Positions 1-9,818 are shown, numbered from the stretch's first letter. The stretch: 64,000 nucleotides of DNA from Oscillospiraceae bacterium (GCA_015067725.1 SVLX01000003.1:28363-92362); one strand, 5' to 3'. The notes: a model not told the origin generated them from the sequence alone. Program-made: numbers and translations.

Positions 1-145
1 CGCCATCCCCGGCCCCAAGGGCGGCATCGTCTATCTGAAGTCCACCGTCAAGACCATCAAGGTCAAACAGGTCGACACTGGCATCAGCAAGAATCCCCAG
101 AAGGCTTCCGGTCGTAACCCCCAGAAGGCTTCCGCCAGAGGCTAA
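1..145 (+). CDS. rplC: 50S ribosomal protein L3, C-terminal end only
   Basis: The reading frame enters from outside the window (first full codon at position 2) and stops with TAA at 143-145. The visible 47 residues begin AIPGPKGGIVYLKSTVK, the usual C-terminal signature of L3, a primary 23S rRNA-binding protein near the peptidyl transferase centre. After the conserved part the protein ends in a basic tail in which the hexapeptide NPQKAS occurs twice in tandem (KNPQKASGRNPQKASARG). It lies directly upstream of rplD with an 18-nt gap, which is the standard S10 operon order. The 5' part is missing only because of the window edge. Confidence 0.93.
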   Translation, partial: AIPGPKGGIVYLKSTVKTIKVKQVDTGISKNPQKASGRNPQKASARG

Positions 146-163
146 GAAAGGAGAGCATAAATC

Positions 164-787
164 ATGCCTAAGACTAATGTTTACGATATGTCCGGCAAGC
201 AGGTCGGCGAGATCGAACTCTCCGCAGCTGTGTTCGGCATTGAGCCCAATGAGTCTGTTGTTCACGATGTGGTCAAGAATCACCTGGCCAACTGCCGTCA
301 GGGCACTCAGTCCGCTCTGACCCGCGCCGAGGTTTCCGGCGGCGGCAAGAAGCCCTGGAGACAGAAGGGTACCGGCCGCGCCCGTCAGGGCAGCACCCGG
401 GCTCCCCAGTGGACCCACGGCGGTATCGTGTTCGCTCCCAAGCCCCGCGATTACAGCTACACCCTGAATAAGAAGGTTAAGCGCCTGGCTCTGAAGTCCG
501 TTCTGAGCGCCAAGGCCGCTGCCGACGCCATCGTGGTCATCGATTCCATCGAAATGAAGGAAATCAAGACCAAGGAGTTCGCCAAGTTCCTGGCCGCTGT
601 CGGCGCTGAGAGCAAGCCCATGGTCGTTACCGCCGAGCCCAATCGCAATGTGGTTCTCTCCGGCCGTAACATCCCCGGCTGCACCGTCGCTTTCGCCAAC
701 ATCATCAACGTTTACGACATCCTGAACGCCAAGAAGCTGGTCCTGGATAAGGCCGCTCTGGCCAAGATCGAGGAGGTGTTCGCATAA
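164..787 (+). CDS. rplD: 50S ribosomal protein L4
   Basis: 207 residues, normal length for bacterial L4. L4 binds 23S rRNA early in assembly, and its extended loop lines the exit tunnel. That loop is visible as [18 protein letters not shown] at about residues 64-81. In some bacteria L4 also represses its own S10 operon; nothing here shows whether that applies. The start ATG follows the ribosome site GAAAGGAGAG. The stop TAA shares one base with the rplW start (TAATG), so the two are probably translationally coupled. Confidence 0.97.
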   Translation: MPKTNVYDMSGKQVGEIELSAAVFGIEPNESVVHDVVKNHLANCRQGTQSALTRAEVSGGGKKPWRQKGTGRARQGSTRAPQWTHGGIVFAPKPRDYSYTLNKKVKRLALKSVLSAKAAADAIVVIDSIEMKEIKTKEFAKFLAAVGAESKPMVVTAEPNRNVVLSGRNIPGCTVAFANIINVYDILNAKKLVLDKAALAKIEEVFA

Positions 788-1083
788 TGAAGAGCGCTTA
801 CGATATCATCAGAAGACCTGTCGTTACCGAGCAGTCCATGGACGCCGTCGCCGACAAGAAGTACGTCTTCATGGTCGCTGTGGACGCCAACAAGGTTGAG
901 ATCAAGAGAGCTGTGGAAGAGATCTTCGGCGTTAAGGTCCGCAAGGTCAACACCATCAGAATGCAGGGCAAGCAGAAGCGCACCGGTTCTTATCCTATGG
1001 GCCGCCGCGCCGCCTACAAGAAGGCTTATGTTCAGCTTGCTGAAGATTCCAAGACCATCGAGTTCTTCGAGGGTATGGTCTAA
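787..1083 (+). CDS. rplW: 50S ribosomal protein L23
   Basis: 98 residues, matching the short bacterial L23. The N-terminus [12 protein letters not shown] and the C-terminal [19 protein letters not shown] are family hallmarks. L23 sits at the tunnel exit, where it docks trigger factor and SRP. It overlaps the last base of rplD and precedes rplB by 30 nt, as usual in the S10 operon. Confidence 0.97.
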   Translation: MKSAYDIIRRPVVTEQSMDAVADKKYVFMVAVDANKVEIKRAVEEIFGVKVRKVNTIRMQGKQKRTGSYPMGRRAAYKKAYVQLAEDSKTIEFFEGMV

Positions 1084-1113
1084 TCCAAATCTCAAAAAGG
1101 AGCGTAACGCAAA

Positions 1114-1950
1114 ATGGCTATTAAAACCTTTAAGCCTTATACCCCGGCGCGCAGAGGCATGACCGTCTCCGCTTTCGACGGTGTGGATAAGCATGCAAGA
1201 CCTGAGCGTAGCCTGGTTGAGACCCTGAAGAAGCACTCCGGTCGCAACAGCTACGGCAGAATCACCGTCCGCCACAAGGGCGGCGGCAACAAGCGGAAGT
1301 ACCGCATCATCGACTTCAAGCGGGACAAGATCGATATGTTCGCCGAAGTCCTCCGCCTGGAGTATGACCCCAACCGCAGCGCTTTCATCGCCCTGGTCAA
1401 GTACGAAGACGGCGAACTGCGCTACATCCTGGCTCCCAACGGCCTGAAGGTTGGCGATAAGATCATCGCCTCCAACACTGCCGATATCAAGCCCGGTAAC
1501 TGCCTGCCCATCGCCAACATCCCTGTTGGTACTGTTATCCACAATGTGGAGCTGAACCCCGGCCGTGGCGCTCAGTTGGTTCGCGCCGCTGGCGTGGCCG
1601 CTCAGTTGATGGCTAAGGACACTGAGCTGGCTCAGGTCCGTCTGCCCTCCGGCGAAGTTCGCTATATCCGCATGAACTGCACCGCCTGCATCGGTCAGGT
1701 CGGTAACCTGGATCACGAGAATGTCCACATCGGTAAGGCCGGCCGTACCCGCCACATGGGTATCCGTCCCACCGTTCGCGGCTCCGTGATGAACCCCAAT
1801 GACCACCCCCACGGCGGCGGTGAGGGCCGCAGCCCCATCGGCCGTTCCGGCCCTGTCACTCCCTGGGGCAAGCCCGCACTGGGTTATAAGACTCGCAAGA
1901 CGAAGAACCGCACCGATAAGTTCATCGTCAAGCGCAGAAACGCCAAGTAA
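1114..1950 (+). CDS. rplB: 50S ribosomal protein L2
   Basis: 278 residues, full length. L2 is a primary 23S rRNA-binding protein needed for subunit association and peptidyl transfer. The C-terminal block [18 protein letters not shown] contains the conserved histidine loop close to the catalytic centre. The ATG follows AAAAAGGAGCG at good spacing. The next gene, rpsS, begins 12 nt after the stop. Confidence 0.98.
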   Translation: MAIKTFKPYTPARRGMTVSAFDGVDKHARPERSLVETLKKHSGRNSYGRITVRHKGGGNKRKYRIIDFKRDKIDMFAEVLRLEYDPNRSAFIALVKYEDGELRYILAPNGLKVGDKIIASNTADIKPGNCLPIANIPVGTVIHNVELNPGRGAQLVRAAGVAAQLMAKDTELAQVRLPSGEVRYIRMNCTACIGQVGNLDHENVHIGKAGRTRHMGIRPTVRGSVMNPNDHPHGGGEGRSPIGRSGPVTPWGKPALGYKTRKTKNRTDKFIVKRRNAK

Positions 1951-1962
1951 GGAGGAAATGAA

Positions 1963-2241
1963 ATGAGCAGAAGTATCAAGAAAGGCCCCTTTATTGCTCC
2001 CGAGCTGTACAAGCGCGTTGAAGAGCTGAATAAGGCTGGCGACAAGAAGGTCCTGAAGACCTGGTCCAGAGCCTCCACCATTTTCCCCTCCTTCGTCGGT
2101 CACACCATCGCTGTCCATGACGGCCGCAAGCACGTCCCCGTCTATGTCACCGAAGACATGGTCGGTCACAAGCTGGGCGAGTTCGTTCCTACCAGAACCT
2201 TCCGGGGCCACTCTGGCAGCAAGACCACCAACTCGAAGTAA
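1963..2241 (+). CDS. rpsS: 30S ribosomal protein S19
   Basis: 92 residues. The N-terminus [10 protein letters not shown] and the block [19 protein letters not shown] identify S19, which binds the head of the small subunit together with S13 near the A site. The start is fixed by AAGGAGGAAATGAA. It is followed after 13 nt by rplV. Confidence 0.98.
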   Translation: MSRSIKKGPFIAPELYKRVEELNKAGDKKVLKTWSRASTIFPSFVGHTIAVHDGRKHVPVYVTEDMVGHKLGEFVPTRTFRGHSGSKTTNSK

Positions 2242-2254
2242 GGAGGAACATCGA

Positions 2255-2590
2255 ATGGAAGCGTTAGCACATGTTAAATTCGTCCGTATGTCTCCCCGGA
2301 AAGTGAAGCTGGTTTGCGACATGATCCGCGGCAAGGACGTTAAGACCGCCACCGCATATATGATGCAGACTCCTAAGGCTGCTTGCGAGCCCATGCTGAA
2401 GCTGCTGAAGAGCGCTGTGGCCAATGCCGAGCATAACTTCAACATGAATGTTGATGAACTGTATGTCTCCACCGTGGTCGCCAACCCCGGCCCCACCCTG
2501 AAGCGCGGCAGAATGGCTTCGCGGCACGGTTTCAATCGGATTCTCAAGAGAACCACTCACATCACCATCGGTGTGAGCGAGAAGGCTTAA
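2255..2590 (+). CDS. rplV: 50S ribosomal protein L22
   Basis: 111 residues ([10 protein letters not shown]...), the normal length. The longer in-frame reading that begins at 2117 would lie inside rpsS and is not used. The ATG at 2255 sits 5 nt after AAGGAGGAACA. L22 spans the exit tunnel with a beta-hairpin; the conserved [11 protein letters not shown] and the C-terminal [11 protein letters not shown] are visible. Confidence 0.97.
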   Translation: MEALAHVKFVRMSPRKVKLVCDMIRGKDVKTATAYMMQTPKAACEPMLKLLKSAVANAEHNFNMNVDELYVSTVVANPGPTLKRGRMASRHGFNRILKRTTHITIGVSEKA

Positions 2591-2603
2591 GCAGGAGGTA
2601 GCT

Positions 2604-3413
2604 ATGGGACAGAAAGTTAATCCCCATGGACTGCGCGTTGGCGTAATCAAGGACTGGGACTCCCGGTGGTACGCCCGTGCCGATAAGGTCGGCGACCTGA
2701 TCGTCGAGGACTATAACGTCCGTAAGTACCTGAAGAACAAGCTGTATGCCGCCGGTGTCGCCAAGATCGAGATCGAGCGGAACAACGCTAAGGTCAAAAT
2801 TAACATCCATTGCTCTCGCCCCGGCGTCGTCATTGGCAAGGCCGGTGCTGAGATTGAAAATCTGCGCAAGGATCTGGAAACCCGCCTGGGTAAGTCCGTG
2901 AACCTGAACATCGTTGAGGTTCGCTCCCCTGATCTGAACGCTCAGCTGGTGGCCGAGAACATCGCCCAGCAGCTGGAGAAGCGTATCTCCTTCCGCCGGG
3001 CCATGAAGAAGGCCATGCAGCAGGCTACCCGCCTGGGTGCCAAGGGCATCAAGGTTACCTGCGCCGGTCGTCTGGGCGGCGCCGAGATCGCTCGCTCCGA
3101 GTCCTATCACGAGGGTACCATCCCCCTGCAGACCATCCGTGCCGATATCGAGTACGGCTTCGCTGAGGCTGCCACCACCTATGGCCGCATCGGTGTCAAG
3201 GTCTGGATCTATAAGGGTGAAGTCCTCAACACCACTCTGCGCGCTGCTGCTCCCGAACCCGCTCCCGCCCGCCGGGATCGTCGGGATAACCGTCGCGGTG
3301 ACCGCAGAGATGGCGGCCGTGGCTATCACAGAGATGGCGAGCGTCGCAACGGCGGCGAGCGTCGTGAAGGTGGCGACCGCAACTACAATCGTCGGGAAGG
3401 AGGCAACCGCTAA
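2604..3413 (+). CDS. rpsC: 30S ribosomal protein S3 with a long Arg/Gly-rich tail
   Basis: 269 residues. S3 lines the mRNA entry channel and has helicase activity with S4 and S5. The start [13 protein letters not shown] and the KH-domain motif [15 protein letters not shown] (around residue 75) are canonical, and the KH2 and C-terminal domains end near residue 215. After that comes a tail of about 54 residues made almost only of R, G, D, N and E in repeats of the type RRDGGRG, GERRNGG and GERREGG. Many S3 proteins have short tails, but this one is long and RGG-like. The stop overlaps the rplP start by one base. Confidence 0.96.
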   Translation: MGQKVNPHGLRVGVIKDWDSRWYARADKVGDLIVEDYNVRKYLKNKLYAAGVAKIEIERNNAKVKINIHCSRPGVVIGKAGAEIENLRKDLETRLGKSVNLNIVEVRSPDLNAQLVAENIAQQLEKRISFRRAMKKAMQQATRLGAKGIKVTCAGRLGGAEIARSESYHEGTIPLQTIRADIEYGFAEAATTYGRIGVKVWIYKGEVLNTTLRAAAPEPAPARRDRRDNRRGDRRDGGRGYHRDGERRNGGERREGGDRNYNRREGGNR

Positions 3414-3847
3414 TGCTGATGCCCAAGAGAGTGAAATACCGCAAGGTGCAGCGTGGTCGTATGACCGGTACTGCCTCCCGCGGTAACAAGATTGCCTACG
3501 GTGAGTATGGCATCCAGGCTTGCGAGCCCGGCTGGATCACCGGCAATCAGATCGAAGCCGCCCGTATCGCCATGACCCGTTACACCAAGCGTGGCGGTAA
3601 GGTTTGGATTAAGATTTTCCCCGATAAGCCGATTACCAAGAAGGCTCTCGGCGTTCGTATGGGTTCCGGTAAGGGCGCTCCCGAAACTTGGGTCGCCGTT
3701 GTCAAGAACCAGAAGGTGATGTTCGAGATCGGCGGCGTCAGCGAAGAAGTTGCCCGTGAGGCTCTTCGTCTGGCCCAGCACAAGCTGCCCATCAAGACCC
3801 GCATCATCAAGAAGGAAGTCCTGGATACTGAGATTGGTGGTGAATGA
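3413..3847 (+). CDS. rplP: 50S ribosomal protein L16
   Basis: 144 residues, normal length. [15 protein letters not shown] at the N-terminus and [15 protein letters not shown] in the middle identify L16, which contacts A-site tRNA. The ribosome site GGAAGGAGGCAACC lies inside the tail of rpsC, so the genes are coupled. The 3' end overlaps rpmC by four bases. Confidence 0.97.
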   Translation: MLMPKRVKYRKVQRGRMTGTASRGNKIAYGEYGIQACEPGWITGNQIEAARIAMTRYTKRGGKVWIKIFPDKPITKKALGVRMGSGKGAPETWVAVVKNQKVMFEIGGVSEEVAREALRLAQHKLPIKTRIIKKEVLDTEIGGE

Positions 3848-4044
3848 TGATGAAGGCAACTGAAATCCGTAAGATGTCCGTTGAGGACCTGCAGGCTAAG
3901 CTGGTGGAACTGAAGAAGGACCTGTTCTTCCTGCGTATGCAGCACGCCACCAACCAGCTTGACAACCCCATCAAAATTGCTGTTGTCAAGAAAGACATTG
4001 CCCGCATCAAGACTATTATTCGTGAGAAAGAGACCACAATCTGA
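3844..4044 (+). CDS. rpmC: 50S ribosomal protein L29
   Basis: Up to 66 residues. Three ATG codons in a row (3844, 3847, 3850) make the exact start ambiguous by two residues. The motif [17 protein letters not shown] and the later [11 protein letters not shown] are typical of L29, which sits by the tunnel exit beside L23. The first ATG overlaps the rplP stop in an ATGA arrangement. The only ribosome site is a weak GGTGGTG, so translation probably depends on coupling to rplP. Confidence 0.96.
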   Translation: MMMKATEIRKMSVEDLQAKLVELKKDLFFLRMQHATNQLDNPIKIAVVKKDIARIKTIIREKETTI

Positions 4045-4058
4045 GGAGGTAAGCGAAA

Positions 4059-4322
4059 ATGACTGAGAATACTAGAGCATTCCGCAAAACCAGAATCGGT
4101 CAGGTCGTCTCCGATAAGATGGACAAGACCATTGTGGTTGCGATCGAGGACAGCGTCCAGCATCCTCTGTACAAGAAGATCCTGAAGCGGACTTATAAGC
4201 TGAAGGCCCACGACGAGAACAACGAGTGCGGCATCGGCGATACCGTTGAGGTCATGGAGACCCGTCCTCTGTCCAAGGATAAGAGATGGAGACTGGTCAG
4301 AATCATTGAAAAGGCTAAGTAA
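4059..4322 (+). CDS. rpsQ: 30S ribosomal protein S17
   Basis: 87 residues. The OB-fold core [19 protein letters not shown] and the motif [20 protein letters not shown] are characteristic of S17, a primary 16S rRNA binder. A strong ribosome site, TGAGGAGGTAAGC, precedes the ATG. Gaps to rpmC and rplN are 14 and 15 nt. Confidence 0.97.
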   Translation: MTENTRAFRKTRIGQVVSDKMDKTIVVAIEDSVQHPLYKKILKRTYKLKAHDENNECGIGDTVEVMETRPLSKDKRWRLVRIIEKAK

Positions 4323-4337
4323 GGAGGTCGGACAACT

Positions 4338-4706
4338 ATGATTCAGCAGGAAAGTTATCTGAAGGTTGCCGACAACACCGGCGCCAAGGAAATCCACTGC
4401 ATCCGGGTCCTGGGCGGCTCCAAGCGTAAGTTTGGTAACATTGGCGATGTCATCGTCGCCTCTGTCCGCAAGGCTGCTCCCGGCGGCACTGTGAAGAAGG
4501 GCGAAGTGGTTAAGGCCGTTATCGTCCGCACCAAGAGAGGCGTCCGTCGCGCTGACGGCACCTATGTCCGCTTCGATGAGAACGCTGCCGTTATCATCAA
4601 GGAGGATAGAAACCCCAAGGGCACCCGTATCTTTGGACCCGTTGCCAGAGAGCTGCGCGAGAAGGATTACATGAAGATCCTCTCCCTGGCACCCGAAGTC
4701 ATTTAA
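4338..4706 (+). CDS. rplN: 50S ribosomal protein L14
   Basis: 122 residues, exactly the family length. [18 protein letters not shown] and the block [19 protein letters not shown] are signature sequences. L14 forms part of the subunit bridge and is the docking site of the silencing factor RsfS. The start follows AAGGAGGTCGGAC. Confidence 0.98.
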   Translation: MIQQESYLKVADNTGAKEIHCIRVLGGSKRKFGNIGDVIVASVRKAAPGGTVKKGEVVKAVIVRTKRGVRRADGTYVRFDENAAVIIKEDRNPKGTRIFGPVARELREKDYMKILSLAPEVI

Positions 4707-4721
4707 GGGGGACAAGCGATT

Positions 4722-5027
4722 ATGAACATTAAGAAGAACGATACCGTTATCGTCCTGTCCGGTAAGTACAAGGGTACTAAGGGTAAGGTCCAGGTGGTCC
4801 TGCCCAAGGAGGACAAGGTCGTTGTTGAGGGCGTCAATATCGCCACCTGCCACACCAAGCCCCGTAAGCAGGGCGATCAGGCTGGCATCGTCAAGCGTGA
4901 GACCCCCATCCGGGCCTGCAAGGTCGCGCTGTTCTGTGCCAAGTGCGGCAAGGGTGTCCGTACCCATGCCAAGATCGAAGGCGACAAGAAGACCCGCGTC
5001 TGCGCCAAGTGCGGCGCTGAAATCTAA
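4722..5027 (+). CDS. rplX: 50S ribosomal protein L24 with CxxC pairs
   Basis: 101 residues. The N-terminal KOW motif ([18 protein letters not shown]) identifies L24, an assembly initiator near the tunnel exit. The C-terminal third has two CxxC pairs, CAKCGKGV and CAKCGAEI, a zinc-ribbon layout that is familiar in clostridial L24. The ribosome site is AAGGGGGACAAG, slightly off consensus. Confidence 0.97.
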   Translation: MNIKKNDTVIVLSGKYKGTKGKVQVVLPKEDKVVVEGVNIATCHTKPRKQGDQAGIVKRETPIRACKVALFCAKCGKGVRTHAKIEGDKKTRVCAKCGAEI

Positions 5028-5044
5028 GAGGGAGGAGCAAGAAT

Positions 5045-5599
5045 ATGTCTGATAAGTATATTCCCCGCATGAAGGCTCAGTACACCGCTGAGATCGCTCC
5101 CGCTCTCATGAAGAAGTTCGGCTACAAGAGCGTCATGCAGATTCCTAAGCTGGATAAGGTCATCGTTAACGTTGGTTGCGGCGAAAGCAAGAACAACGCT
5201 AAGGAAATCGAAGCCATCTGCAAGGATATCGGCACCATCACCGGCCAGAAGCCCATCACCACCAAGGCTCGTAAGTCTGTCGCTAACTTTAAGGTCCGTG
5301 AGGGCGAAACCGTTGGCGTCAAGGTCACCCTGCGTGGCGACAAGATGTATGAGTTCCTGGACAAGCTGTTCAGCGTGGCTCTGCCCCGTGTCCGTGACTT
5401 CCGTGGCATCAACCCCAACTCCTTTGACGGTCGTGGCAACTATGCCTTCGGTCTGAAGGAGCAGCTGATCTTCCCTGAGATCGAGTACGATAAGGTGGAC
5501 AAGATCCGTGGTATGGATATCTGCATCTGCACCACCGCCGCCACCGACGAAGAGGCCAAGGAGCTGCTGACTCAGCTCGGCGCCCCCTTCTATAACTAA
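5045..5599 (+). CDS. rplE: 50S ribosomal protein L5
   Basis: 184 residues, close to the usual 179-180. Conserved blocks [19 protein letters not shown] and [15 protein letters not shown] are present. L5 binds 5S rRNA and contacts P-site tRNA. It follows rplX by 17 nt with the site GAGGGAGGAGC, and precedes rpsN by 15 nt. Confidence 0.98.
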   Translation: MSDKYIPRMKAQYTAEIAPALMKKFGYKSVMQIPKLDKVIVNVGCGESKNNAKEIEAICKDIGTITGQKPITTKARKSVANFKVREGETVGVKVTLRGDKMYEFLDKLFSVALPRVRDFRGINPNSFDGRGNYAFGLKEQLIFPEIEYDKVDKIRGMDICICTTAATDEEAKELLTQLGAPFYN

Positions 5600-5614
5600 T
5601 GGAGGTATTAGACC

Positions 5615-5800
5615 ATGGCTAAGAAATCTATGATCCTGAAGCAGCAGGCCGAGGCCAAATTCTCCACCCGCCGCTATAACCGCTGCAAGATTTGCGGCAG
5701 ACCCCATGCTTACCTCCGCGATTACGGCGTGTGCCGTATCTGCTTCCGTGAGCTGGCTTACAAGGGCCAGATTCCCGGTGTTCGCAAGGCCAGCTGGTAA
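5615..5800 (+). CDS. rpsN: 30S ribosomal protein S14, zinc type
   Basis: 61 residues: the short, zinc-binding form. The four ligands appear as CKICGRPH and CRICF, followed by the C-terminal [12 protein letters not shown]14 is a late-assembling head protein near the A site. It is the last gene before an unusually long, structured 186-nt spacer that separates it from rpsH. Confidence 0.98.
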   Translation: MAKKSMILKQQAEAKFSTRRYNRCKICGRPHAYLRDYGVCRICFRELAYKGQIPGVRKASW

Positions 5801-5816
5801 TCCCTAATCGGATTCT

Positions 5817-5942
5817 CTCCGGTATCCACCAGGATACCGGAGTCCCCCCGGAGGATAATCCGGAGATTGAAATGTAAACAGGTATGAGAAGTCCTGAGAA
5901 GATGGAGCCGCGCGCGGTTCGCATTCTCCCGATACTCTCATG
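5817..5942 (+). promoter_or_regulatory. structured intergenic RNA between rpsN and rpsH
   Basis: The spacer contains a perfect 11-bp stem (5817-5827 with 5832-5842, loop ACCA). Then comes a second GGATAATCCGGAG arm (5853-5865), which could pair with the left arm instead. A long helix follows: ATGAGA at about 5884 pairs with TCTCAT near 5936-5941, and GAGAA pairs with TTCTC inside it around a GC-rich apex. No T-run follows, so these are not simple terminators. The competing arms suggest a cis-acting RNA such as an r-protein autoregulatory site, but the ligand is unknown. Confidence 0.5.
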
Positions 5943-5986
5943 CTTCAACGGGTATAGCCCGTAACTTCTATAAGGAGGATATCAAC

Positions 5987-6385
5987 ATGCAAATCACTGA
6001 TCCCGTAGCAGATATGCTGACCAGAATCCGGAATGCTAACTCTGCCAAGCACGACACCGTGAATGTCCCCGCTTCCAAGCTGAAGAAGGCCATCGCTCAG
6101 ATTCTGCTGGACGAAGGTTATATCAAGTCCTTTGAGATCACCGACGAAGGTGTCCAGGGCAACATTCACATCACCCTGAAGTATGTTGGCAAGAAGGAGG
6201 CCGCTATCTCCGGCCTGCGCCGCGTCTCCAAGCCCGGTCTGCGTATCTACGCCGGTACCGAGGAGCTGCCCAAGGTCCTCAAGGGTCTGGGTATCGCCAT
6301 CATTTCCACTTCCAAGGGCGTCATGACCGACAAGAAGGCCAGAGAGCTGCACATCGGCGGCGAAGTCCTGGCGTTCGTATGGTAA
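5987..6385 (+). CDS. rpsH: 30S ribosomal protein S8
   Basis: 132 residues. The N-terminus [21 protein letters not shown] and the C-terminal [20 protein letters not shown] are diagnostic. S8 is a primary 16S rRNA-binding protein and in E. coli also represses the spc operon by binding its mRNA, which makes the structured spacer just upstream relevant. The start follows TAAGGAGGATATCAAC. Confidence 0.98.
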   Translation: MQITDPVADMLTRIRNANSAKHDTVNVPASKLKKAIAQILLDEGYIKSFEITDEGVQGNIHITLKYVGKKEAAISGLRRVSKPGLRIYAGTEELPKVLKGLGIAIISTSKGVMTDKKARELHIGGEVLAFVW

Positions 6386-6399
6386 GGAGGTAGCTCAGA

Positions 6400-6945
6400 A
6401 TGTCTAGAATTGGTAAGCAGATCATTACTGTGCCCGCCGGTGTTACCGTTAACGTCGCGGACGGCAATGTTGTTACCGTGAAGGGCCCCAAGGGCGAACT
6501 GACCCAGGCCTTCCACCCCAACATGATCATCAAGCTGGACGGCGCTGTCCTCACTGTCGCCCGCCCCAATGACGAGCATCTGTTCAAGAGCCTGCATGGC
6601 CTGACCCGTACCCTGCTGAATAACATGGTCGTCGGTGTCGAGAAGGGCTATGTCAAAGAGCTGGATATCGTCGGCGTTGGTTACAAGGCCGAAAAGAAGG
6701 GCACTCAGCTGGTCATGAGCCTGGGCTATTCTCACCCCGTTGTTATGGATGAGATTCCCGGTATCACCATCGAGGTTCCCGCTCCCAACAAGGTTCGCGT
6801 CCTGGGTATCGACAAGCAGGTCGTCGGCCAGTTTGCCGCTGAAGTCCGTGGTAAGAGACCTCCCGAACCCTATAAGGGCAAGGGCGTCAGATACACCGGT
6901 GAAGTTGTCCGCCTGAAGGCTGGCAAGGCCGGCGGTAAGAAATAA
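6400..6945 (+). CDS. rplF: 50S ribosomal protein L6
   Basis: 181 residues with the [15 protein letters not shown] start and the C-terminal [17 protein letters not shown] block of L6. L6 lies near the factor-binding site by the sarcin-ricin loop. Strong site TAAGGAGGTAGCTCAG; 14 nt after rpsH and 17 nt before rplR. Confidence 0.98.
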   Translation: MSRIGKQIITVPAGVTVNVADGNVVTVKGPKGELTQAFHPNMIIKLDGAVLTVARPNDEHLFKSLHGLTRTLLNNMVVGVEKGYVKELDIVGVGYKAEKKGTQLVMSLGYSHPVVMDEIPGITIEVPAPNKVRVLGIDKQVVGQFAAEVRGKRPPEPYKGKGVRYTGEVVRLKAGKAGGKK

Positions 6946-6962
6946 TTAGGAGGTGTGCCACA

Positions 6963-7322
6963 ATGGTAAGAAAAACCGATAAGAACGCTATGCGTCTGAA
7001 GCGCCACGTGCGCGTCCGCGGCAAGATCTCCGGCACGCCCGGCAGACCCCGCCTGAATGTCTATCGCAGCAATGCGAACATCTATGCCCAGCTTATCGAT
7101 GACGTCAATGGCGTCACTCTGGCTGCCGCTTCCACCCTGGATAAGGGCTTCGACGGCGCCGCCGGCAACTGCGAGGCTGCCAAGAAGGTTGGCCTGGCTC
7201 TGGCTGAGCGTGCCAAGAAGCAGGGCATCACCACCGTGGTCTTCGACCGCAGCGGTTATGTCTATCACGGCCGTGTGGCCGCCCTGGCTGAGGGCGCCCG
7301 CGAAGGCGGCCTGGAGTTCTAA
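6963..7322 (+). CDS. rplR: 50S ribosomal protein L18
   Basis: 119 residues. The block [19 protein letters not shown] and the end [20 protein letters not shown] are typical of L18, which carries 5S rRNA into the large subunit with L5. The ribosome site is TTAGGAGGTGTGCC. Confidence 0.98.
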   Translation: MVRKTDKNAMRLKRHVRVRGKISGTPGRPRLNVYRSNANIYAQLIDDVNGVTLAAASTLDKGFDGAAGNCEAAKKVGLALAERAKKQGITTVVFDRSGYVYHGRVAALAEGAREGGLEF

Positions 7323-7337
7323 GGAGGAGGAAGTACA

Positions 7338-7847
7338 ATGGCTTACAATAAGTCTAATGAGATTAACGCCCCCGAACTCATCGAGAAGGTCGTTTACCTG
7401 AACCGCGTCAGCAAGACCGTTAAGGGTGGCCGCGTCATGAAGTTCTCCGCTCTGGTCGTCGTTGGTGACGGCAAGGGTACTGTGGGCTATGGCCTGGGCA
7501 AGGCCGCCGAAGTCTCTGAGGCGATCCTGAAGGGTATCGCTGATGCCAAGAAGAACATGGTCACCATCACTCTGGCCGGTTCTACCATTCCCCATGATGT
7601 TATCGGCATCTTTGGTGCTGGCTCCGTTATGCTGAAGCCCGCTCCCGAAGGCACCGGTGTTATCGCTGGCGGCGCTGTTCGTGCTGTCATGGAAGCTGTC
7701 GGCATCCACAACATCTGTGCTAAGTGCCTGCGCTCCAACAACCCCCAGAACGTGGTCAAGGCCACCATGCAGGGTCTGATGTCCCTGCGCGGTCCTGAGC
7801 AGGTTGCTGCTGTCCGGGGCAAGAGCGTTGAAGAAATCGTTGGTTAA
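7338..7847 (+). CDS. rpsE: 30S ribosomal protein S5
   Basis: 169 residues. The dsRBD-like N-terminal domain contains [18 protein letters not shown], followed by [10 protein letters not shown] and the C-terminal [14 protein letters not shown]5 acts in decoding fidelity with S4. It starts after AAGGAGGAGGAAGTAC, 15 nt beyond rplR. Confidence 0.98.
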   Translation: MAYNKSNEINAPELIEKVVYLNRVSKTVKGGRVMKFSALVVVGDGKGTVGYGLGKAAEVSEAILKGIADAKKNMVTITLAGSTIPHDVIGIFGAGSVMLKPAPEGTGVIAGGAVRAVMEAVGIHNICAKCLRSNNPQNVVKATMQGLMSLRGPEQVAAVRGKSVEEIVG

Positions 7848-7861
7848 GGAGGCAATTAACA

Positions 7862-8044
7862 ATGGCTAATTTGAAAATCACCCTGGTTAAGAGCCTGAAC
7901 GGCCGTCTGAAGAAGCACATTGCTACCGCTGAGTCCCTGGGCCTGCGGAAGATTGGCCAGACTACGATTCAGCCCGATAACACCCAGACCCGTGGCAAGA
8001 TCGCCAAGATTGGCTATCTGCTCCAGGTCACCGAAGTTGAATAA
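7862..8044 (+). CDS. rpmD: 50S ribosomal protein L30
   Basis: 60 residues ([15 protein letters not shown]...), the normal compact L30. The motif [15 protein letters not shown] is conserved. It is the usual neighbour between rpsE and rplO and starts after TAAGGAGGCAATTAAC. Confidence 0.98.
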   Translation: MANLKITLVKSLNGRLKKHIATAESLGLRKIGQTTIQPDNTQTRGKIAKIGYLLQVTEVE

Positions 8045-8058
8045 GGAGGAAAGTACCG

Positions 8059-8499
8059 ATGAAGCTTTCTGAACTTTCTCCTGTTGCCGGTTCTACTCAG
8101 GTTGGCAAGCGCAAGGGTCGCGGCACCGGTACCGGTAATGGCAAGACCGCTGGCCGTGGCCACAAGGGCCAGAAGGCCCGCTCCGGCGGCAAGGTTCGCG
8201 CCGGTTTTGAAGGTGGCCAGATGCCTCTGGCTCGTCGCGTTCCTAAGCGCGGCTTCAACAACATCTTCGCTAAGAGACTGACCGCTGTTAACCTGTCCCA
8301 GCTGGATGTTTTTGAGAAGGGCGCCGTCGTTGACGCTGCCGCTCTCATCGAGAAGGGGATTATCCCCGGTTGCAAGTACGGCCTGAAGGTTCTGGCCCGT
8401 GGCGAAGTGACTAAGAAACTGACCGTCAAGGCCGCAGCTTTCTCCGAATCTGCCAAAGCAAAGATTGAGCAGGCAGGTGGAAAGGCTGAGGTGGTCTAA
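8059..8499 (+). CDS. rplO: 50S ribosomal protein L15
   Basis: 146 residues. The glycine/arginine-rich N-terminus ([19 protein letters not shown]) is the flexible rRNA-binding part of L15, followed by [18 protein letters not shown]. The stop codon at 8497-8499 directly abuts the GTG start of secY. Confidence 0.98.
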   Translation: MKLSELSPVAGSTQVGKRKGRGTGTGNGKTAGRGHKGQKARSGGKVRAGFEGGQMPLARRVPKRGFNNIFAKRLTAVNLSQLDVFEKGAVVDAAALIEKGIIPGCKYGLKVLARGEVTKKLTVKAAAFSESAKAKIEQAGGKAEVV

Positions 8500-9804
8500 G
8501 TGCTGACTACAATCCGCAACGCTTGGAGAACTCCTGAACTCCGCAAGAAGATTCTCTTCACTCTGCTGGCTCTGCTGATCTTCAGAATTGGTAATGCCGT
8601 CACTGTTCCTTTCGTGAACAGTGATGCGCTCCAGTCCTTCTTTGACGCAAGTCTGGCAACCACCGCTCTGGGTTTCTATAATACCCTGTCCGGTTCCGCA
8701 TTCTCTCAGGCTACTATCCTGGCTCTTTCCATTCAGCCTTACATCAATGCCTCCATCATCATCCAGCTTCTGACCGTGGCTATTCCTGCCCTGGAGCGGA
8801 TGAGCAAAGAAGGCGGCGAAGAAGGCAAGAAGATGATCGAGCGCATCACCCGCTATACCACCGTTGGTCTGGGTCTGCTGATGGGTATTGCTTATACCGT
8901 CATGCTGCACAACTACTCTCTGGAGTATGGCATCCTGGACGAAGGCCTGAACTTCCTGCACTATGCTGTTATCGTCCTGACCTTCACTGCCGGCTCTGCG
9001 CTGGTCATGTGGCTGGGCGAGCAGATTACCCAGTATGGTATCGGCAATGGTATCTCCATCATTCTGTTTGCCAATATCATCTCCCGCCTGCCCGTTACCC
9101 TGATCAATATGCCCAGCCAGATCGCTACCGGCGCTATGGCTTGGTGGGCACTCCTGATCGTGGTCTTGGTCATGGCTGCCCTGGTTCTGCTGATCATCTT
9201 CGTCAACGCTGCTGAGCGCCGGATTCCCATCCAGTACGCCAAGCGGGTTGTGGGCCGCAAGGTCTATGGTGGTCAGAACACCAACCTGCCCATTAAGGTG
9301 AATATGTCCGGCGTTATGCCTGTCATCTTCGCCCAGTCCATCGCTTCCCTGCCTGCCACCATCTTCGCTTTCACCAGCGTGGAGAAGGGCAAGGGCTTCA
9401 TGGGTGTGGTGAGACAGCTCCTGGATACGGATAGCTGGTTCTATGTCCTGATCTACGCTGTCATGATCTTCGGTTTTGCTTACTTCTATGCTGCCATCCA
9501 GTATGACCCCGTTGAGATCTCCAACAACCTGAAGAAGAACGGCGGCTTTATCCCCGGCTTCCGCCCCGGTAAGCCCACCGCGGACTTCATCAAGAAGGTT
9601 ATCAGCAAGATTACTGTCTTTGGCGCTGTTTATCTGGCTATCGTCTGCCTGATGCCTCTCATCGGCGGCCTGCTGCTTCCCGGTGTTGCTAATCTGGGTA
9701 TCGGCGGTACCTCTGTCATCATCGTCGTGGGCGTTGCTCTGGAGACCGTCCAGTCTCTGGAAGCTCAGATGCTCATGCGGCATTACAAGGGATTCCTGGA
9801 GTAA
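8500..9804 (+). CDS. secY: preprotein translocase channel SecY
   Basis: 434 residues with about ten membrane segments. SecY forms the protein-conducting pore of the SecYEG translocon, used by the many signal-peptide proteins in this window. Visible landmarks include the plug/TM2 region SGSAFSQATILALSIQPYINASI, split here as SGSAFSQATILAL and SIQPYINAS, the loop RRIPIQYAKRVVG and the C-terminal loop FIPGFRPGKPTADFI. Translation starts at GTG immediately after the rplO stop, with AGGCTGAGG as a weak ribosome site, so coupling is likely. Confidence 0.97.
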   Translation: MLTTIRNAWRTPELRKKILFTLLALLIFRIGNAVTVPFVNSDALQSFFDASLATTALGFYNTLSGSAFSQATILALSIQPYINASIIIQLLTVAIPALERMSKEGGEEGKKMIERITRYTTVGLGLLMGIAYTVMLHNYSLEYGILDEGLNFLHYAVIVLTFTAGSALVMWLGEQITQYGIGNGISIILFANIISRLPVTLINMPSQIATGAMAWWALLIVVLVMAALVLLIIFVNAAERRIPIQYAKRVVGRKVYGGQNTNLPIKVNMSGVMPVIFAQSIASLPATIFAFTSVEKGKGFMGVVRQLLDTDSWFYVLIYAVMIFGFAYFYAAIQYDPVEISNNLKKNGGFIPGFRPGKPTADFIKKVISKITVFGAVYLAIVCLMPLIGGLLLPGVANLGIGGTSVIIVVGVALETVQSLEAQMLMRHYKGFLE

Positions 9805-9818
9805 TCGGAGGCAAAAGC

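Noticed and set aside
712..2556. 614-codon open frame antisense to rplW, rplB, rpsS and rplV
   Set aside because: It spans several certain ribosomal genes and is an artefact of their codon bias.
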